From contig JAKSJE010000003.1 in NCBI GenBank assembly GCA_024398405.1, positions 1 through 61,871 on the forward strand: DNA of 61,871 nt, in the 5' to 3' direction. Source of the DNA: Bacteroidaceae bacterium (lineage in GTDB: Bacteria; Bacteroidota; Bacteroidia; Bacteroidales; Bacteroidaceae). Below the pieces are notes generated by a model, which saw only the letters and a program-made list of their open reading frames with translations, ran no database searches and had not been told where the DNA came from. Shown here piece by piece: positions 40,633-50,469 of the stretch; within the stretch, counting starts at the first letter, position 1; each line of letters opens with the position of its first letter. The translations under genes and the position numbers were made by a program.

Positions 40633-42612
40633 ATGTCACAGATAAATTCAAGAATTCCAGAAGGACCGGTTGCTGAGAAGTGGGGCAATTACAAGGCTCA
40701 CCAGCGTTTGGTCAACCCAAAGAACAAACTGAAGCTTGATGTCATCGTAGTGGGTACAGGTCTTGCGGGCGCAAGTGCAGCGGCAAGTCTCGGTGAGATG
40801 GGATTCAACGTGCTGAATTTCTGTATTCAGGACTCCCCACGCCGTGCTCACTCAATCGCAGCTCAGGGTGGTATCAATGCCGCGAAGAACTATCAGAACG
40901 ATGGTGACTCCGTATATCGTCTTTTCTACGACACGGTCAAGGGTGGCGACTACCGCGCCCGCGAGGCCAACGTGTATCGTCTTGCGGAAGTCAGCAACAG
41001 CATCATCGACCAGTGCGTGGCTCAGGGAGTCCCTTTCGCACGCGAGTATGGCGGCACTCTTGCCAACCGCTCGTTCGGTGGCGCGCAGGTCAGCCGTACG
41101 TTCTACGCTAAAGGCCAGACCGGTCAGCAACTGCTGCTCGGAGCCTACAGCGCTCTTTCCGCTCAGGTCAACGCGGGCAAGGTCAAGCTCTACACTCGCT
41201 ATGAGATGCTCGACGTAGTCATCATCGACGGCAAGGCCCGTGGCATTATTGCCAAGAACCTCGTTACAGGCAAGCTCGAACGCTTCACCGCAAACGCAGT
41301 CGTCATCGCCACAGGCGGATACGGCAACACATACTTCCTCTCGACCAACGCGATGGGGTGCAACTGCTCCGCCGCCCTCGCATGCTACCGCAAGGGCGCG
41401 TACATGGCAAACCCTTGCTATGTGCAGATTCACCCGACATGTATCCCGGTACATGGTGACAAGCAGTCGAAGCTGACGCTCATGTCAGAGTCACTCCGTA
41501 ATGACGGCCGAATCTGGGTTCCTAAGAAACTCGAGGACGCGAAAGCGCTTCAGGCGGGAACGAAGAACGGATGGGACATTCCGGAAGAAGACCGCGACTA
41601 CTATCTGGAACGTCGCTATCCGGCATTCGGAAACCTCGTCCCGCGTGATGTGGCCTCACGTGCCGCCAAGGAACGTTGCGACAAGGGATTCGGAGTCAAC
41701 AACACCGGACTCGCCGTGTTCCTTGACTTCTCGGAATCAATCCAGCGTCTCGGCATCGACATAGTACGTCAGCGTTACGGCAACCTCTTCGACATGTATG
41801 AGGAAATCACAGACGTGAATCCAGGCGAGAAGGTCAAGACCGTGGGCGGTATCGACTACTACAAGCCGATGATGATTTTCCCTGCCATACACTATACGAT
41901 GGGCGGTATCTGGGTTGACTACGAACTTCAGACAAGTATCCCCGGACTCTTTGCCATCGGTGAGTGCAACTTCTCCGACCACGGCGCTAACCGCCTCGGC
42001 GCAAGTGCCCTCATGCAGGGACTCGCGGATGGATACTTCGTTCTGCCATACACAATCCAGAACTATCTCGCAGATCAGTCAATCTGGCCGCATATACCTA
42101 CTACCGCACCTGAGTTCGAACAGGCAGAGAAGGCTGTGTCGGCGCGCATCGACCACCTCATGAGCATCAAGGGAAAGCGTTCCGTTGACTCTATCCATAA
42201 GGAACTCGGCCATATCTGCTGGGAATACATAGGAATGGGACGTACGAAGGAAGGTCTTGAGACCGGCATCAAGAAAATCGACGAACTCCGCAAGGAATTC
42301 GAGACCAACCTCTTCATCCCCGGAACTAAGGAGGGACTCAATATCGAACTCGACAAGGCAGTTCATCTTGATGACTTCCTCACTATGGGTAAGCTCATCG
42401 CGTACGATGCACTCTCACGCAACGAAAGCTGCGGTGGTCACTTCCGAGAGGAGTACCAGACAGAGGAAGGTGAAGCGAAGCGTGACGATAAGAACTACTT
42501 CTATGTCGGCTGCTGGAAGTATGAGGGCTCTGACGACAAGGCTCCTTCACTCATCAAGGAACCACTTGAATACGAAGCAATCAATGTACAAACCCGTAAT
42601 TACAAGAATTGA
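40633..42612 (+). CDS. frdA: Fumarate reductase/succinate dehydrogenase flavoprotein subunit
   Basis: Catalytic FAD subunit, 659 residues. The FAD-binding start is [20 protein letters not shown], the covalent FAD histidine lies in [17 protein letters not shown], and the active-site blocks include [10 protein letters not shown] and the Arg-containing [10 protein letters not shown] segment. Later motifs are [12 protein letters not shown] and [18 protein letters not shown]. It is the main enzyme of succinate formation, which complements the acetate pathway (pta-ackA) at the left of the window. Confidence 0.96.
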   Translation: MSQINSRIPEGPVAEKWGNYKAHQRLVNPKNKLKLDVIVVGTGLAGASAAASLGEMGFNVLNFCIQDSPRRAHSIAAQGGINAAKNYQNDGDSVYRLFYDTVKGGDYRAREANVYRLAEVSNSIIDQCVAQGVPFAREYGGTLANRSFGGAQVSRTFYAKGQTGQQLLLGAYSALSAQVNAGKVKLYTRYEMLDVVIIDGKARGIIAKNLVTGKLERFTANAVVIATGGYGNTYFLSTNAMGCNCSAALACYRKGAYMANPCYVQIHPTCIPVHGDKQSKLTLMSESLRNDGRIWVPKKLEDAKALQAGTKNGWDIPEEDRDYYLERRYPAFGNLVPRDVASRAAKERCDKGFGVNNTGLAVFLDFSESIQRLGIDIVRQRYGNLFDMYEEITDVNPGEKVKTVGGIDYYKPMMIFPAIHYTMGGIWVDYELQTSIPGLFAIGECNFSDHGANRLGASALMQGLADGYFVLPYTIQNYLADQSIWPHIPTTAPEFEQAEKAVSARIDHLMSIKGKRSVDSIHKELGHICWEYIGMGRTKEGLETGIKKIDELRKEFETNLFIPGTKEGLNIELDKAVHLDDFLTMGKLIAYDALSRNESCGGHFREEYQTEEGEAKRDDKNYFYVGCWKYEGSDDKAPSLIKEPLEYEAINVQTRNYKN

Positions 42613-42617
42613 TCACT

Positions 42618-43376
42618 ATGGATAAGAATATATCATTCACTATTAAGTATTGGAAGCAGAATGGTCCTAAGGACAAAGGTCATTTTGAGTCACGCGAAAT
42701 GAAGGACATCCCTGGTGACACTTCTTTCCTTGAGATGCTTGATATCCTCAACGAACAACTCATTGAGGAAGGTAAGGAACCTTTCGTTTTCGACCATGAC
42801 TGTCGTGAGGGAATCTGCGGTATGTGCTCGCTCTACATCAACGGCACTCCTCATGGCAAGACAGAGCGCGGCGCCACCACATGCCAGCTCTACATCCGTC
42901 GTTTCAATGATGGCGATACCATAACCGTGGAACCTTGGCGCAGTGCCGGTTTCCCTATCATCAAGGATTGCATGGTTGACCGCGCGGCGTTCGACAAGAT
43001 CATGCAGGCAGGTGGTTATGTAAGTGTCCGCACGGGAGCTCCTCAGGATGCGAATGCGATTCTCATCCCTAAGCAGAACGCTGACGAGGCAATGGACTGC
43101 GCCTCATGCATCGGCTGTGGTGCGTGTGTGGCTGCTTGCAAGAATGGCAGCGCCATGCTCTTCGTGTCCTCCAAGGTGAGCCAACTGGCGCTTCTCCCAC
43201 AGGGGCGTCCTGAGGCAGCCAAGCGGGCGAAGGCCATGATCGCGAAGATGGACGAACTCGGATTCGGCAACTGTACCAACACCCGCGCTTGTGAGGCCGT
43301 CTGCCCTAAGTGTGAGACAATTGCCAACATCGCACGCCTCAATCGTGAGTTCATCAAGGCTAAACTCAGCGACTGA
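42618..43376 (+). CDS. frdB: Fumarate reductase/succinate dehydrogenase iron-sulfur subunit
   Basis: Electron-transfer subunit, 252 residues from the ATG at 42618, 5 bp after the frdA stop. The [2Fe-2S] site is CREGICGMCSLYING with a second Cys in TTCQLY. The C-terminal ferredoxin domain carries CASCIGCGACVAACKNG and TRACEAVCPKCE, binding the other two clusters. Together these wire FAD to the membrane subunit. A strong terminator follows. Confidence 0.95.
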   Translation: MDKNISFTIKYWKQNGPKDKGHFESREMKDIPGDTSFLEMLDILNEQLIEEGKEPFVFDHDCREGICGMCSLYINGTPHGKTERGATTCQLYIRRFNDGDTITVEPWRSAGFPIIKDCMVDRAAFDKIMQAGGYVSVRTGAPQDANAILIPKQNADEAMDCASCIGCGACVAACKNGSAMLFVSSKVSQLALLPQGRPEAAKRAKAMIAKMDELGFGNCTNTRACEAVCPKCETIANIARLNREFIKAKLSD

Positions 43377-43400
43377 TACCTGTCAGCCATACATATCGCA

Positions 43401-43432
43401 AAAAAGGAGCCGTGAAAAGGCTCCTTTTTATT
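43401..43432 (+). terminator. frdCAB terminator
   Basis: AAAAAGGAGCC (43401-43411) pairs with GGCTCCTTTTT (43419-43429), loop of 7 nt, followed by A and TTT. The rest of 43433-43558 shows nothing. Confidence 0.85.
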
Positions 43433-43558
43433 TGCTCAGATAATCATGTTGTGACTATCAGTGTCCTCGACCATCGTCATCAGGGCTGTCGGGCGCTTGC
43501 CCTTTCACACGCGCGCAATTTACAATAAGGTGGCATAGATGTCATGGCTGTGGGACTC

Positions 43559-45283
43559 TCAACGGACGGCACTGGATTTCAGGTATTTCCTACCGTTTTC
43601 GATGATGACGCCTTGGACAGAGGGATTTGAGCGAAGTCCTGTGATGTCATATCGTTCAGTGGTATCGTGGGTTATGGCATAGGTTTTCGGGATGTCGGTA
43701 GGTATATAGTTCAAGGTGACGAAGTTGTCATTACCTTCATATGTCAGTACTTCTTTCCAGAGGCTTATGTCATCATAGTCTTTGTCGAGATAGTCTTTGG
43801 CAACGATGGTCACACGGTATTCTCCGGCTGGCATGTCTGGCAATATGGCATCTTTCACGGTGATGGTCTTGACTCCTGCCGGATTGCTTGGATCGACTAC
43901 GGGATACATGGCCTTGAACGAGACTTTGTTTGCTTCGATGTCCTTTGCGGATGTGATGAAACTCTCGCCGGTGGCAGCATGGGTGTATTTGACGGCGAAT
44001 ATCACGTCGATATCTCTGTTTGTGTGATTATAGACTATGTTTGTGATTTGTCTGCCAAATTCTTCGTATATGTACTTTGCGGTGTATGTGATGCCGTTCT
44101 CTCCTTTGTTTTCGGACAGGTTCAGCCCTCCGTCGTATGCAAGGATATAGACAGGAGTCTTGGTATCATCCCTCGGAGGCTGTATGCCTGTTATGATGTC
44201 CTGGAAGTAACTGAAGTCGTTGCTTCGGTCAATCTGTACGGCTGAGAGGGAGCAATAGCAGTTGCCTTGACCTCCCCAGCCCCAGTTGAAGTGGTATTTC
44301 TGTGTAGTGCTGTTATAGCCGTCGCATATGAAGCAATGACCGTTTTGGTAACTCTTGTCAGTTCCGGAGAATATCACAGGGCGGTTGTTCGCCAGCTCGT
44401 TGTATATGATTTCGTCCCACTCACTCGCGCTTGTGTAGTCCCTCATGATCTGTGTGGCGCCTTTGTCATACCCGAAGAAGTTCACCAAGGCGTATGTGAC
44501 GTTCTCAGTCCATGCCCCGCTGCCGTTGGTGCCATAGCCCGTCTCGACGCTGATACCACAGTCGGACATGAGCAATGCCACTGCCTCTTTCTGAACCGGT
44601 CTGCTTGCGGTGTTGTACATGTTTGCCATGTTTGTCCAGTCGTATGTGTGCTGGCTGAAGTCAGAATATAGGTCGGATTGTGAATCCGGGTCGAAGTATG
44701 AATGCGAGCCCCTGCCTTTCTCAGGCCATGAATGGAACTTCATCACTTGTGCCATTGCGGTGGCCACGCATCCTGTGTAGGTTGACTTGCCTTTGATTTT
44801 CGGACAGTCACTGTTGTACGGACTACTTTGGTCCCACTTGGTTTTGGTCAGTATGCTGATGTCAACTCTGTTCTTGGTGTCAGCACGAGCCGGGACGATG
44901 TCCCTGTTCTCCTTTGCGTACGCAATCTGCCTCTGGTACTCGCTGAGCCAGTAGCGGAAACTCTCCGGCAGTTCGGTTATCTTGAACGAACCTTCGTCGG
45001 AATATGCAAGAATACATTCGGCAATCTCGTCGCCGCCTGCAATCACGAATCCACCATCGGAGTCGTTGAATACATAATAATCAGCATCTCCATCATTATC
45101 AACAGCTGTGTATGCAAGTACCAGTTCGTGTTGTGATGTGCGCTTGCCCTTGACGTGAGAGCCATCAGACCTTGCGTTCAGGAATTCCGTCACATTCTGT
45201 CGCGCCTGTGTGATGCTGATTGTCTGTCCTTCGACATCAATGAACAAGGCGCATAGCGTTAATACAATCAATAATTTTCTCAT
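43559..45283 (-). CDS. Secreted C10-family cysteine protease (streptopain-like)
   Basis: A 574-residue protease with a signal peptide (KLLIVLTLCALFIDVEGQ) after the ATG at 45283; an ATG at 45319 would precede it with 12 hydrophilic residues and is less likely. A propeptide (about 20-140; inhibitory Spi-like) precedes the papain-like domain. The catalytic Cys is in YTGCVATAMAQVMKFHSWP and the His in NGHCFICDGYN, with FNWGWGGQGNCY nearby. A beta-rich C-terminal part ends in a short tail (YDITGLRSNPSVQGVIIENG) like type IX secretion signals. Related enzymes are SpeB, interpain A and periodontain. Its 5' end overlaps the ABC ATPase gene by 47 bp. Confidence 0.92.
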   Translation of the reverse strand: MRKLLIVLTLCALFIDVEGQTISITQARQNVTEFLNARSDGSHVKGKRTSQHELVLAYTAVDNDGDADYYVFNDSDGGFVIAGGDEIAECILAYSDEGSFKITELPESFRYWLSEYQRQIAYAKENRDIVPARADTKNRVDISILTKTKWDQSSPYNSDCPKIKGKSTYTGCVATAMAQVMKFHSWPEKGRGSHSYFDPDSQSDLYSDFSQHTYDWTNMANMYNTASRPVQKEAVALLMSDCGISVETGYGTNGSGAWTENVTYALVNFFGYDKGATQIMRDYTSASEWDEIIYNELANNRPVIFSGTDKSYQNGHCFICDGYNSTTQKYHFNWGWGGQGNCYCSLSAVQIDRSNDFSYFQDIITGIQPPRDDTKTPVYILAYDGGLNLSENKGENGITYTAKYIYEEFGRQITNIVYNHTNRDIDVIFAVKYTHAATGESFITSAKDIEANKVSFKAMYPVVDPSNPAGVKTITVKDAILPDMPAGEYRVTIVAKDYLDKDYDDISLWKEVLTYEGNDNFVTLNYIPTDIPKTYAITHDTTERYDITGLRSNPSVQGVIIENGRKYLKSSAVR

Positions 45284-46004
45284 AGGATAAATCTGATATT
45301 CTGTTATCACATAATTCAAGTGGTGTGCCGGTTATCAGTTTCCCTTCATCAATAAACCATATACAGTCTGCGATCTGAAGAGCGATTTCCACCGCATGAG
45401 TGGAGAGCAGCACGCATTTTCCCATTTCATGAGCCATGCTGTGGAGCAGTTTCATGATTTGCACTTTGTCAGGGTAGTAGAGGAAACTTGTCGGCTCATC
45501 CAGTATGATGAACGGTGTCTCCTGCGCGAGTGCTTTCGCTATCATGACTTTCTGCCTTTCGCCGTCACTTATCTCGTCAATCTTCTTGCCTGCAAGTTCT
45601 GTGATGCCGACAAGTCCGAGGCTCCTCATGACGATGTCGTTGTCCTTATGGCTGAGCCGCCCCCAGAATCCGGTGTAGGGGCTTCTGCCCATAGCCGCCA
45701 CTTCCGCCACGGTCAGATTGCTGATATGGCTGTTGTCTGTCATCACGATGCTTAGGAGCATGGAGAGTTCCCTGCGGCTGTATGAGCATAATGCTTTGCC
45801 GTCCAGGCTGATTTCACCATGTAGCGGTTTCTGAAAACCAGCCAATGTCCGCAGGAGAGTGGATTTACCGGCACCGTTAGGACCTAACAGACACGTAATC
45901 GTGCCCTGACGCAACGTGGCGTCAGGTATTGAGGATGTGACTCGTTCCACACTCCCCGTCCTGTATCCGGCCTTGAGATCGTGAACCGAAAGCTTGTGAC
46001 CCAT
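45237..46004 (-). CDS. ABC transporter ATP-binding protein (FecE/BtuD-like), no permease nearby
   Basis: A 255-residue ATPase of the iron-siderophore/cobalamin importer type. Walker A is GPNGAGKSTL, the signature ISDGERQKVMIAKAL (a variant of LSGGQ), Walker B FIILDEPTSFL, and the H-loop STHAVEI. The helical-domain Q-loop is replaced or weak (IVMTDNSHISNLTV in its place). No periplasmic-binding or permease gene is in view; the neighbours are a protease and an exchanger. Its 3' end overlaps the protease start by 47 bp. It lies 11 bp from the upstream exchanger gene and is probably cotranscribed with it. Confidence 0.88.
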   Translation of the reverse strand: MGHKLSVHDLKAGYRTGSVERVTSSIPDATLRQGTITCLLGPNGAGKSTLLRTLAGFQKPLHGEISLDGKALCSYSRRELSMLLSIVMTDNSHISNLTVAEVAAMGRSPYTGFWGRLSHKDNDIVMRSLGLVGITELAGKKIDEISDGERQKVMIAKALAQETPFIILDEPTSFLYYPDKVQIMKLLHSMAHEMGKCVLLSTHAVEIALQIADCIWFIDEGKLITGTPLELCDNRISDLSYEKIIDCINAMRLVH

Positions 46005-46015
46005 CGGTGCTGCTG

Positions 46016-46981
46016 TTATGCGTTATATACCAGCCAGACGTAATAAGCAATCATGCATATTACGAAGAATCCACCTTCAAGCCTGTTTAGTTTCTTCACC
46101 TTCCCTTCAAAGCAGAAGAATATCATGAACAATGAGGAGAGCAAAAGGGCTGCGAAGTCCACTTGTGTGATTGACCCAATCTGAAGTGGCTGTATGACGG
46201 CAGCGATTCCGAGGATAAAGAGCACATTGAATATGTTGCTGCCTATTACGTTGCCCACCGCCATGTCGGTGTCACCTTTTCTGGCAGCTACTATGCTGGT
46301 TGCCAGTTCCGGGAACGAAGTGCCTGCCGCGACTATCGTCAATGCTATGACAGAGTCGCTGACTCCGATGACAGATGCGATACCCGACGCACCTTGAACA
46401 AGAATCTCCCCACCGCCGACAAGGCTGCACAAGCCGATGACGATAAGGATTACGGCCTTAGCCATCGACTTCTCCTTACCTGTTTCGAGAGTCTGGGTTT
46501 TGTTTGCCTGCCCTTTCTTCGTGACAGAGAAGGTGTAAGTCATGAAACCGGCGAAGCATATCAGAAGAATCACGCCCTCGAATCTTCCTAAGGAGTTGCC
46601 ATCGACAGAGGAATCCAGTACGAACAAGACTAAAAGGACTGTGGCGAGGATGTTGATTGGCATATCGAAGACCATGGAATTCTTCTTGCAGACGATAGGG
46701 CAAACCATGGCAGTACAGCCGAGTATTGCGAATGTGTTGAATATGTTGCTGCCTACGACGTTGCCGATGGCCATCTCGGAGTGTCCTTGAATGCTTGCCA
46801 GTATGCTGACAACCAGTTCAGGGCAACTTGTCCCAAATGCCACGATCGTGAGACCGATGACCATCGTGGATATGTTGAATTTACGCGCGACAGCCGATGC
46901 TCCATCCGTGAGCCAGTCGGCTCCTTTGAGCACTAATACAACTCCGATTATAAATTTCCCAATCAAAAATGCTATTTCCAT
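46016..46981 (-). CDS. Na+/Ca2+ exchanger-type antiporter (YrbG/CaCA)
   Basis: A 321-residue membrane protein with the two inverted alpha-repeats of the CaCA superfamily: GTSCPELVVSI with GNVVGSNIFNTFAILG in the first and GTSFPELATSI with GNVIGSNIFNVLFILG in the second. The central hydrophilic loop (about 150-175) is short, as in YrbG. It should exchange Ca2+ for Na+ or H+ across the inner membrane. Its start lies 11 bp from the palindromic divergent promoter shared with the arabinofuranosidase gene. Confidence 0.93.
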   Translation of the reverse strand: MEIAFLIGKFIIGVVLVLKGADWLTDGASAVARKFNISTMVIGLTIVAFGTSCPELVVSILASIQGHSEMAIGNVVGSNIFNTFAILGCTAMVCPIVCKKNSMVFDMPINILATVLLVLFVLDSSVDGNSLGRFEGVILLICFAGFMTYTFSVTKKGQANKTQTLETGKEKSMAKAVILIVIGLCSLVGGGEILVQGASGIASVIGVSDSVIALTIVAAGTSFPELATSIVAARKGDTDMAVGNVIGSNIFNVLFILGIAAVIQPLQIGSITQVDFAALLLSSLFMIFFCFEGKVKKLNRLEGGFFVICMIAYYVWLVYNA

Positions 46982-46992
46982 GAAATTTTTTT

Positions 46993-47010
46993 TTAACTTT
47001 GCAAAGTTAA
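46993..47010. promoter_or_regulatory. Perfect 18-bp palindrome of two overlapping divergent -7 elements
   Basis: TTAACTTTGCAAAGTTAA reads the same on both strands. TAACTTTG occurs on + at 46994-47001 (for GH51) and on - at 47009-47002 (for the antiporter). Transcription starts would be about 13 bp apart pointing outward, so RNA polymerase can occupy only one at a time. Neither side has a good -33 element. Confidence 0.7.
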
Positions 47011-47079
47011 TAAAAAAACTCTACAATAGTGAAATCTGACCATAAAATAACAATAACTGATTTACAAAGACCTAAATTT

Positions 47080-49044
47080 ATGAGAAAATTATCTGCTTTA
47101 GTCCTTGGACTGAGTTTTTTTGCGTCAATGGATGCGCAAATTCAGTTTGATGTCAACACGAACAAAATCGGTGCTGGCATCGAGTCAACAATGTATGGCA
47201 TTTTCTTCGAAGACATCAACTATGCGGCTGACGGAGGTCTTTATGGTGAGTTGGTAAAGAACCGCTCGTTCGAGTTCCCTGATAGGTACATGGGGTGGAA
47301 TGTCTTTGGGAACATCCAGCTGAAGGACGATGGACCGTTTGATAGATGTCCTCATTATGTAAGACTTGGATACAGTGGGCATAGTGATAAATTCACCGGA
47401 CTGGAGAATGAAGGTTATTTCGGCATAGGCTATGAGAAAGGTGCGGAATACAGATTCTCTTTCTGGGCGCGCGTCCCAGAAGGCGGAACTGGCAGGTTCC
47501 GTGTGATGTTCTGCGATCCGAAAACGATGGGTGAACGTCAGCAGTTCATGGAGCATGAAATCATAGTGATAAGCAAGGAGTGGAAGAAACACACCGTGGT
47601 CCTAAAGTCACCACAGACTGTTGACAAAGGCTCTCTCAGAATCATGCTCGGCGGAAACAGCAGCGTTGTTGACCTTGAGCACATAAGTCTTTTCCCTGTA
47701 GATACATGGAAAGGCCATGAGAACGGAATGCGCAAAGACCTTGCACAGGCACTTGCTGATCTTAAACCGGGCGTGTTCCGCTTTCCTGGCGGCTGTATAG
47801 TTGAAGGTACGGACCTTGCGACTCGCTACCAGTGGAAAAACTCAGTGGGGCCGGTCGAGAACCGTCCTCTGAACGAAAACCGTTGGCACTATACGTTCGA
47901 CTATCGTTTCTTCCCAGACTATTTCCAGAGTTACGGTCTAGGGTTCTATGAATACTTCCTTCTCAGCGAGGAAATCGGTGCGGAGCCACTTCCTGTTATC
48001 AGCGTGGGACTCTCGTGTCAGTTCCAGAACCGTGAGGAGAAGTTCCATCAGCCTCTTGACGAACTGCAACCTTACATTGATGACGTTCTGGATCTCATAG
48101 AGTTCGCAAACGGAGATCCTAAGACAAGCAAATGGGCTAAGATACGTTCTGAGATGGGTCATCACGCACCATTCAACCTTAAGTATGTGGCAATAGGAAA
48201 CGAGCAATGGGGTCAGACCTATATCGACCATCTGAAACCGTTTGTTGACCAAGTCCGCAAGAAATATCCGCACATCCAGATTATCGGCACTTCCGGTCCG
48301 AACAGCGAAGGCAAGGACTTTGAGTTCCTCTGGCCGGAGATGCGCAAGATCGGCGCCGACCTTGTTGACGAGCATTTCTATCGCCCTGAGTCATGGTTCC
48401 TCAGCAGCGGACCTCGCTATGACAACTATCCTCGTAGAGGCAGTAAGGTCTTTGCCGGAGAATATGCCTGCCATGGCAAGGGGAAGAAATGGAACCACTT
48501 CGAGGCCGCCCTGCTTGAGGCTGCTTTCATGACAGGGGTAGAGCGCAATGCCGATGTGGTCAAGATGGCGACATACGCACCTCTGTTCGCGCATATCGAC
48601 GGATGGCAGTGGCGTCCTGACATGATTTGGTTCGACAATCTGCGTAATTTCCGCAGTTGCTCATACTACATACAGCAGTTGTATTCGCTTACTAAAGGAA
48701 CTAACGTGGTTCCTCTGACCTGGAACGGAAAGCCTGTTGAAGGACTTGAAGACCAGCAAGGCTTGTTTGCCAGCGCCAATTTCGACAAAAACGCTAACTG
48801 CTACTACATCAAGGTGGTCAATACAAGTGACCAGCCTAAGGACATCTCCTTCAACATGAAGGGAATGAGGGGTGATCGCATGGCAACTCTCACCACATTC
48901 CATTCGGACGATATGGATGCAGAGAACACACTCGACAAGCCGACAGCTATTTTACCTGTGGAACATAACATAGAAATATCCACCCCTGACTTCGGCATCA
49001 CAATCAAGCCTAAGACCTTTGCGATTTTCAAGATAGACAAGTAA
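47080..49044 (+). CDS. Secreted GH51 alpha-L-arabinofuranosidase
   Basis: Removes arabinose side chains from arabinan or arabinoxylan. From the ATG at 47080 there are 654 residues with a signal peptide (RKLSALVLGLSFFASMDAQ). A CBM4-like sandwich (about 60-200) precedes the (beta/alpha)8 barrel with the acid/base Glu in AIGNEQWGQ and the nucleophile Glu in VFAGEYACHG. C-terminal residues from about 530 form the usual beta-sandwich. A frame from 47029 would start upstream of the signal peptide. Its stop overlaps the start of the nucleotidase by one base (TAATG). Functionally it fits with the GH43 enzymes of the hydrolase cluster. Confidence 0.92.
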   Translation: MRKLSALVLGLSFFASMDAQIQFDVNTNKIGAGIESTMYGIFFEDINYAADGGLYGELVKNRSFEFPDRYMGWNVFGNIQLKDDGPFDRCPHYVRLGYSGHSDKFTGLENEGYFGIGYEKGAEYRFSFWARVPEGGTGRFRVMFCDPKTMGERQQFMEHEIIVISKEWKKHTVVLKSPQTVDKGSLRIMLGGNSSVVDLEHISLFPVDTWKGHENGMRKDLAQALADLKPGVFRFPGGCIVEGTDLATRYQWKNSVGPVENRPLNENRWHYTFDYRFFPDYFQSYGLGFYEYFLLSEEIGAEPLPVISVGLSCQFQNREEKFHQPLDELQPYIDDVLDLIEFANGDPKTSKWAKIRSEMGHHAPFNLKYVAIGNEQWGQTYIDHLKPFVDQVRKKYPHIQIIGTSGPNSEGKDFEFLWPEMRKIGADLVDEHFYRPESWFLSSGPRYDNYPRRGSKVFAGEYACHGKGKKWNHFEAALLEAAFMTGVERNADVVKMATYAPLFAHIDGWQWRPDMIWFDNLRNFRSCSYYIQQLYSLTKGTNVVPLTWNGKPVEGLEDQQGLFASANFDKNANCYYIKVVNTSDQPKDISFNMKGMRGDRMATLTTFHSDDMDAENTLDKPTAILPVEHNIEISTPDFGITIKPKTFAIFKIDK

Positions 49045-50465
49045 TGAGAAAAATCTTTATCGGAGCATTGTTCGCAATACAATGCACCTTTGTTATTGCC
49101 CAAAAAGAGGTGCACATCTTGAGTGTCAATGACGTTCATGCCACAGTTGACAGATTTCCAAAGTTCGCTGCTGTAGCTGACAGCCTCAGATGTCTTTATC
49201 CGGATCTGATAATCTTGTCAGGCGGTGACAATAGGACCGGTAATCCCGTAAATGACAGGTATCCAGAGACCTCCCGTCCTGTTACAGATATCATGAACTT
49301 GATAGGTTTCAATGCTTCTGCCGTAGGCAATCATGAGTTTGACTCCACTATTCCTGGTTTTAGGACTCAGATTAACCGTTCGAATTTCCACTATCTGTGT
49401 TCCAATGTCTTCACCCATGACTCATTGAGGCTTCACGTCTATCCATACGAATTTCTTGAGGTGGGTGGTGTAAGGGTTGGGATACTCGGCGTAATCCAGG
49501 TTAATTCACTGGGCATACCTGATAGTCATCCCAAGAACTTGGTCGGTATTCGTTTCGTAAAACCTGATGAAGTCATCAAAGACTATGAATGGATGCGCAG
49601 CCAGTGTGACATCATGCTTCTGCTCTCCCATGACGGATATGAGGAAGACAAAGTCACCGCCGGTATGTATCCATTTATTGATGTCATAATCGGAGGGCAT
49701 TCCCATACTCTTGTGAAGGATGGTGAACTTGTCAACGGGGTGCTTGTCACTCAGGCGAAAAAAGAACTGAGCTATGCCACTCATACTACAGTCAAAGTGT
49801 CGGATGGAAAGGTAGTCTCCAAAAGTGCGGAGACTATTGACGTGGCTAATTTCAGCAAGGAAAATGCTGCTGTTCGTACTTTGGTTGATTATTATAACGA
49901 CAACGAGGCACTCGCCAAGAAGGCGGTTGATGTCGAGGCTCCGTTCTCTAACAAGGAGGAACTTGGAGACATGATGGCTGATGCCCTCAGGGAAGAAACC
50001 AGTGCCGATGTAGCACTTCAGAATGGTGGTGGAGTCAGACTTGGTTCATTATCAGACGGAATAATGACATATAAGGATGTCTTCAGCCTTGATCCATTCG
50101 GCAACTCCGCTGTTATTTATGAGATGACAGGCAAGGAGATAGAGGATTTCATTATGAATAACTATGATACTGATTATAAGCAGACTCCGTATGTTTCCGG
50201 TATCTCATACGTCATGAAGGTTGATGCTAAGACACGTACTCCGAAGAGCATAAAGGTGAAGTTCCTTGACGGAAGGAAATTCAGACAGGATGCCACTTAT
50301 AAGTTCGCTACAAACAGTTATGTGTCATCAACGAGCACCTCTGTGAAAAAAGATCAAGGAACATTACTGGATGTCCCTTGTTCTGACTTACTTCTCAACT
50401 GGATGGTAAAGAAGAAGACTGTGAACTATTCAGGTTCCCACAGGGCAACCGTGATAGTGGAGTAA
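49044..50465 (+). CDS. Secreted 5'-nucleotidase / UDP-sugar hydrolase family protein
   Basis: A 473-residue metallophosphoesterase with a signal peptide (RKIFIGALFAIQCTFVIAQ). The N-terminal calcineurin-like domain has the metal motifs LSVNDVHATVDRF, SGGDNRTGNP, VGNHEFDS, LLSHDGYEEDK and IGGHSHTL. The C-terminal 5_nucleotid_C domain starts around 290 (EELGDMMADALREET, ALQNGGGVRLG). It probably dephosphorylates external nucleotides. The one-base overlap with the GH51 gene implies coupled translation. Confidence 0.88.
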   Translation: MRKIFIGALFAIQCTFVIAQKEVHILSVNDVHATVDRFPKFAAVADSLRCLYPDLIILSGGDNRTGNPVNDRYPETSRPVTDIMNLIGFNASAVGNHEFDSTIPGFRTQINRSNFHYLCSNVFTHDSLRLHVYPYEFLEVGGVRVGILGVIQVNSLGIPDSHPKNLVGIRFVKPDEVIKDYEWMRSQCDIMLLLSHDGYEEDKVTAGMYPFIDVIIGGHSHTLVKDGELVNGVLVTQAKKELSYATHTTVKVSDGKVVSKSAETIDVANFSKENAAVRTLVDYYNDNEALAKKAVDVEAPFSNKEELGDMMADALREETSADVALQNGGGVRLGSLSDGIMTYKDVFSLDPFGNSAVIYEMTGKEIEDFIMNNYDTDYKQTPYVSGISYVMKVDAKTRTPKSIKVKFLDGRKFRQDATYKFATNSYVSSTSTSVKKDQGTLLDVPCSDLLLNWMVKKKTVNYSGSHRATVIVE

Positions 50466-50469
50466 CAGC

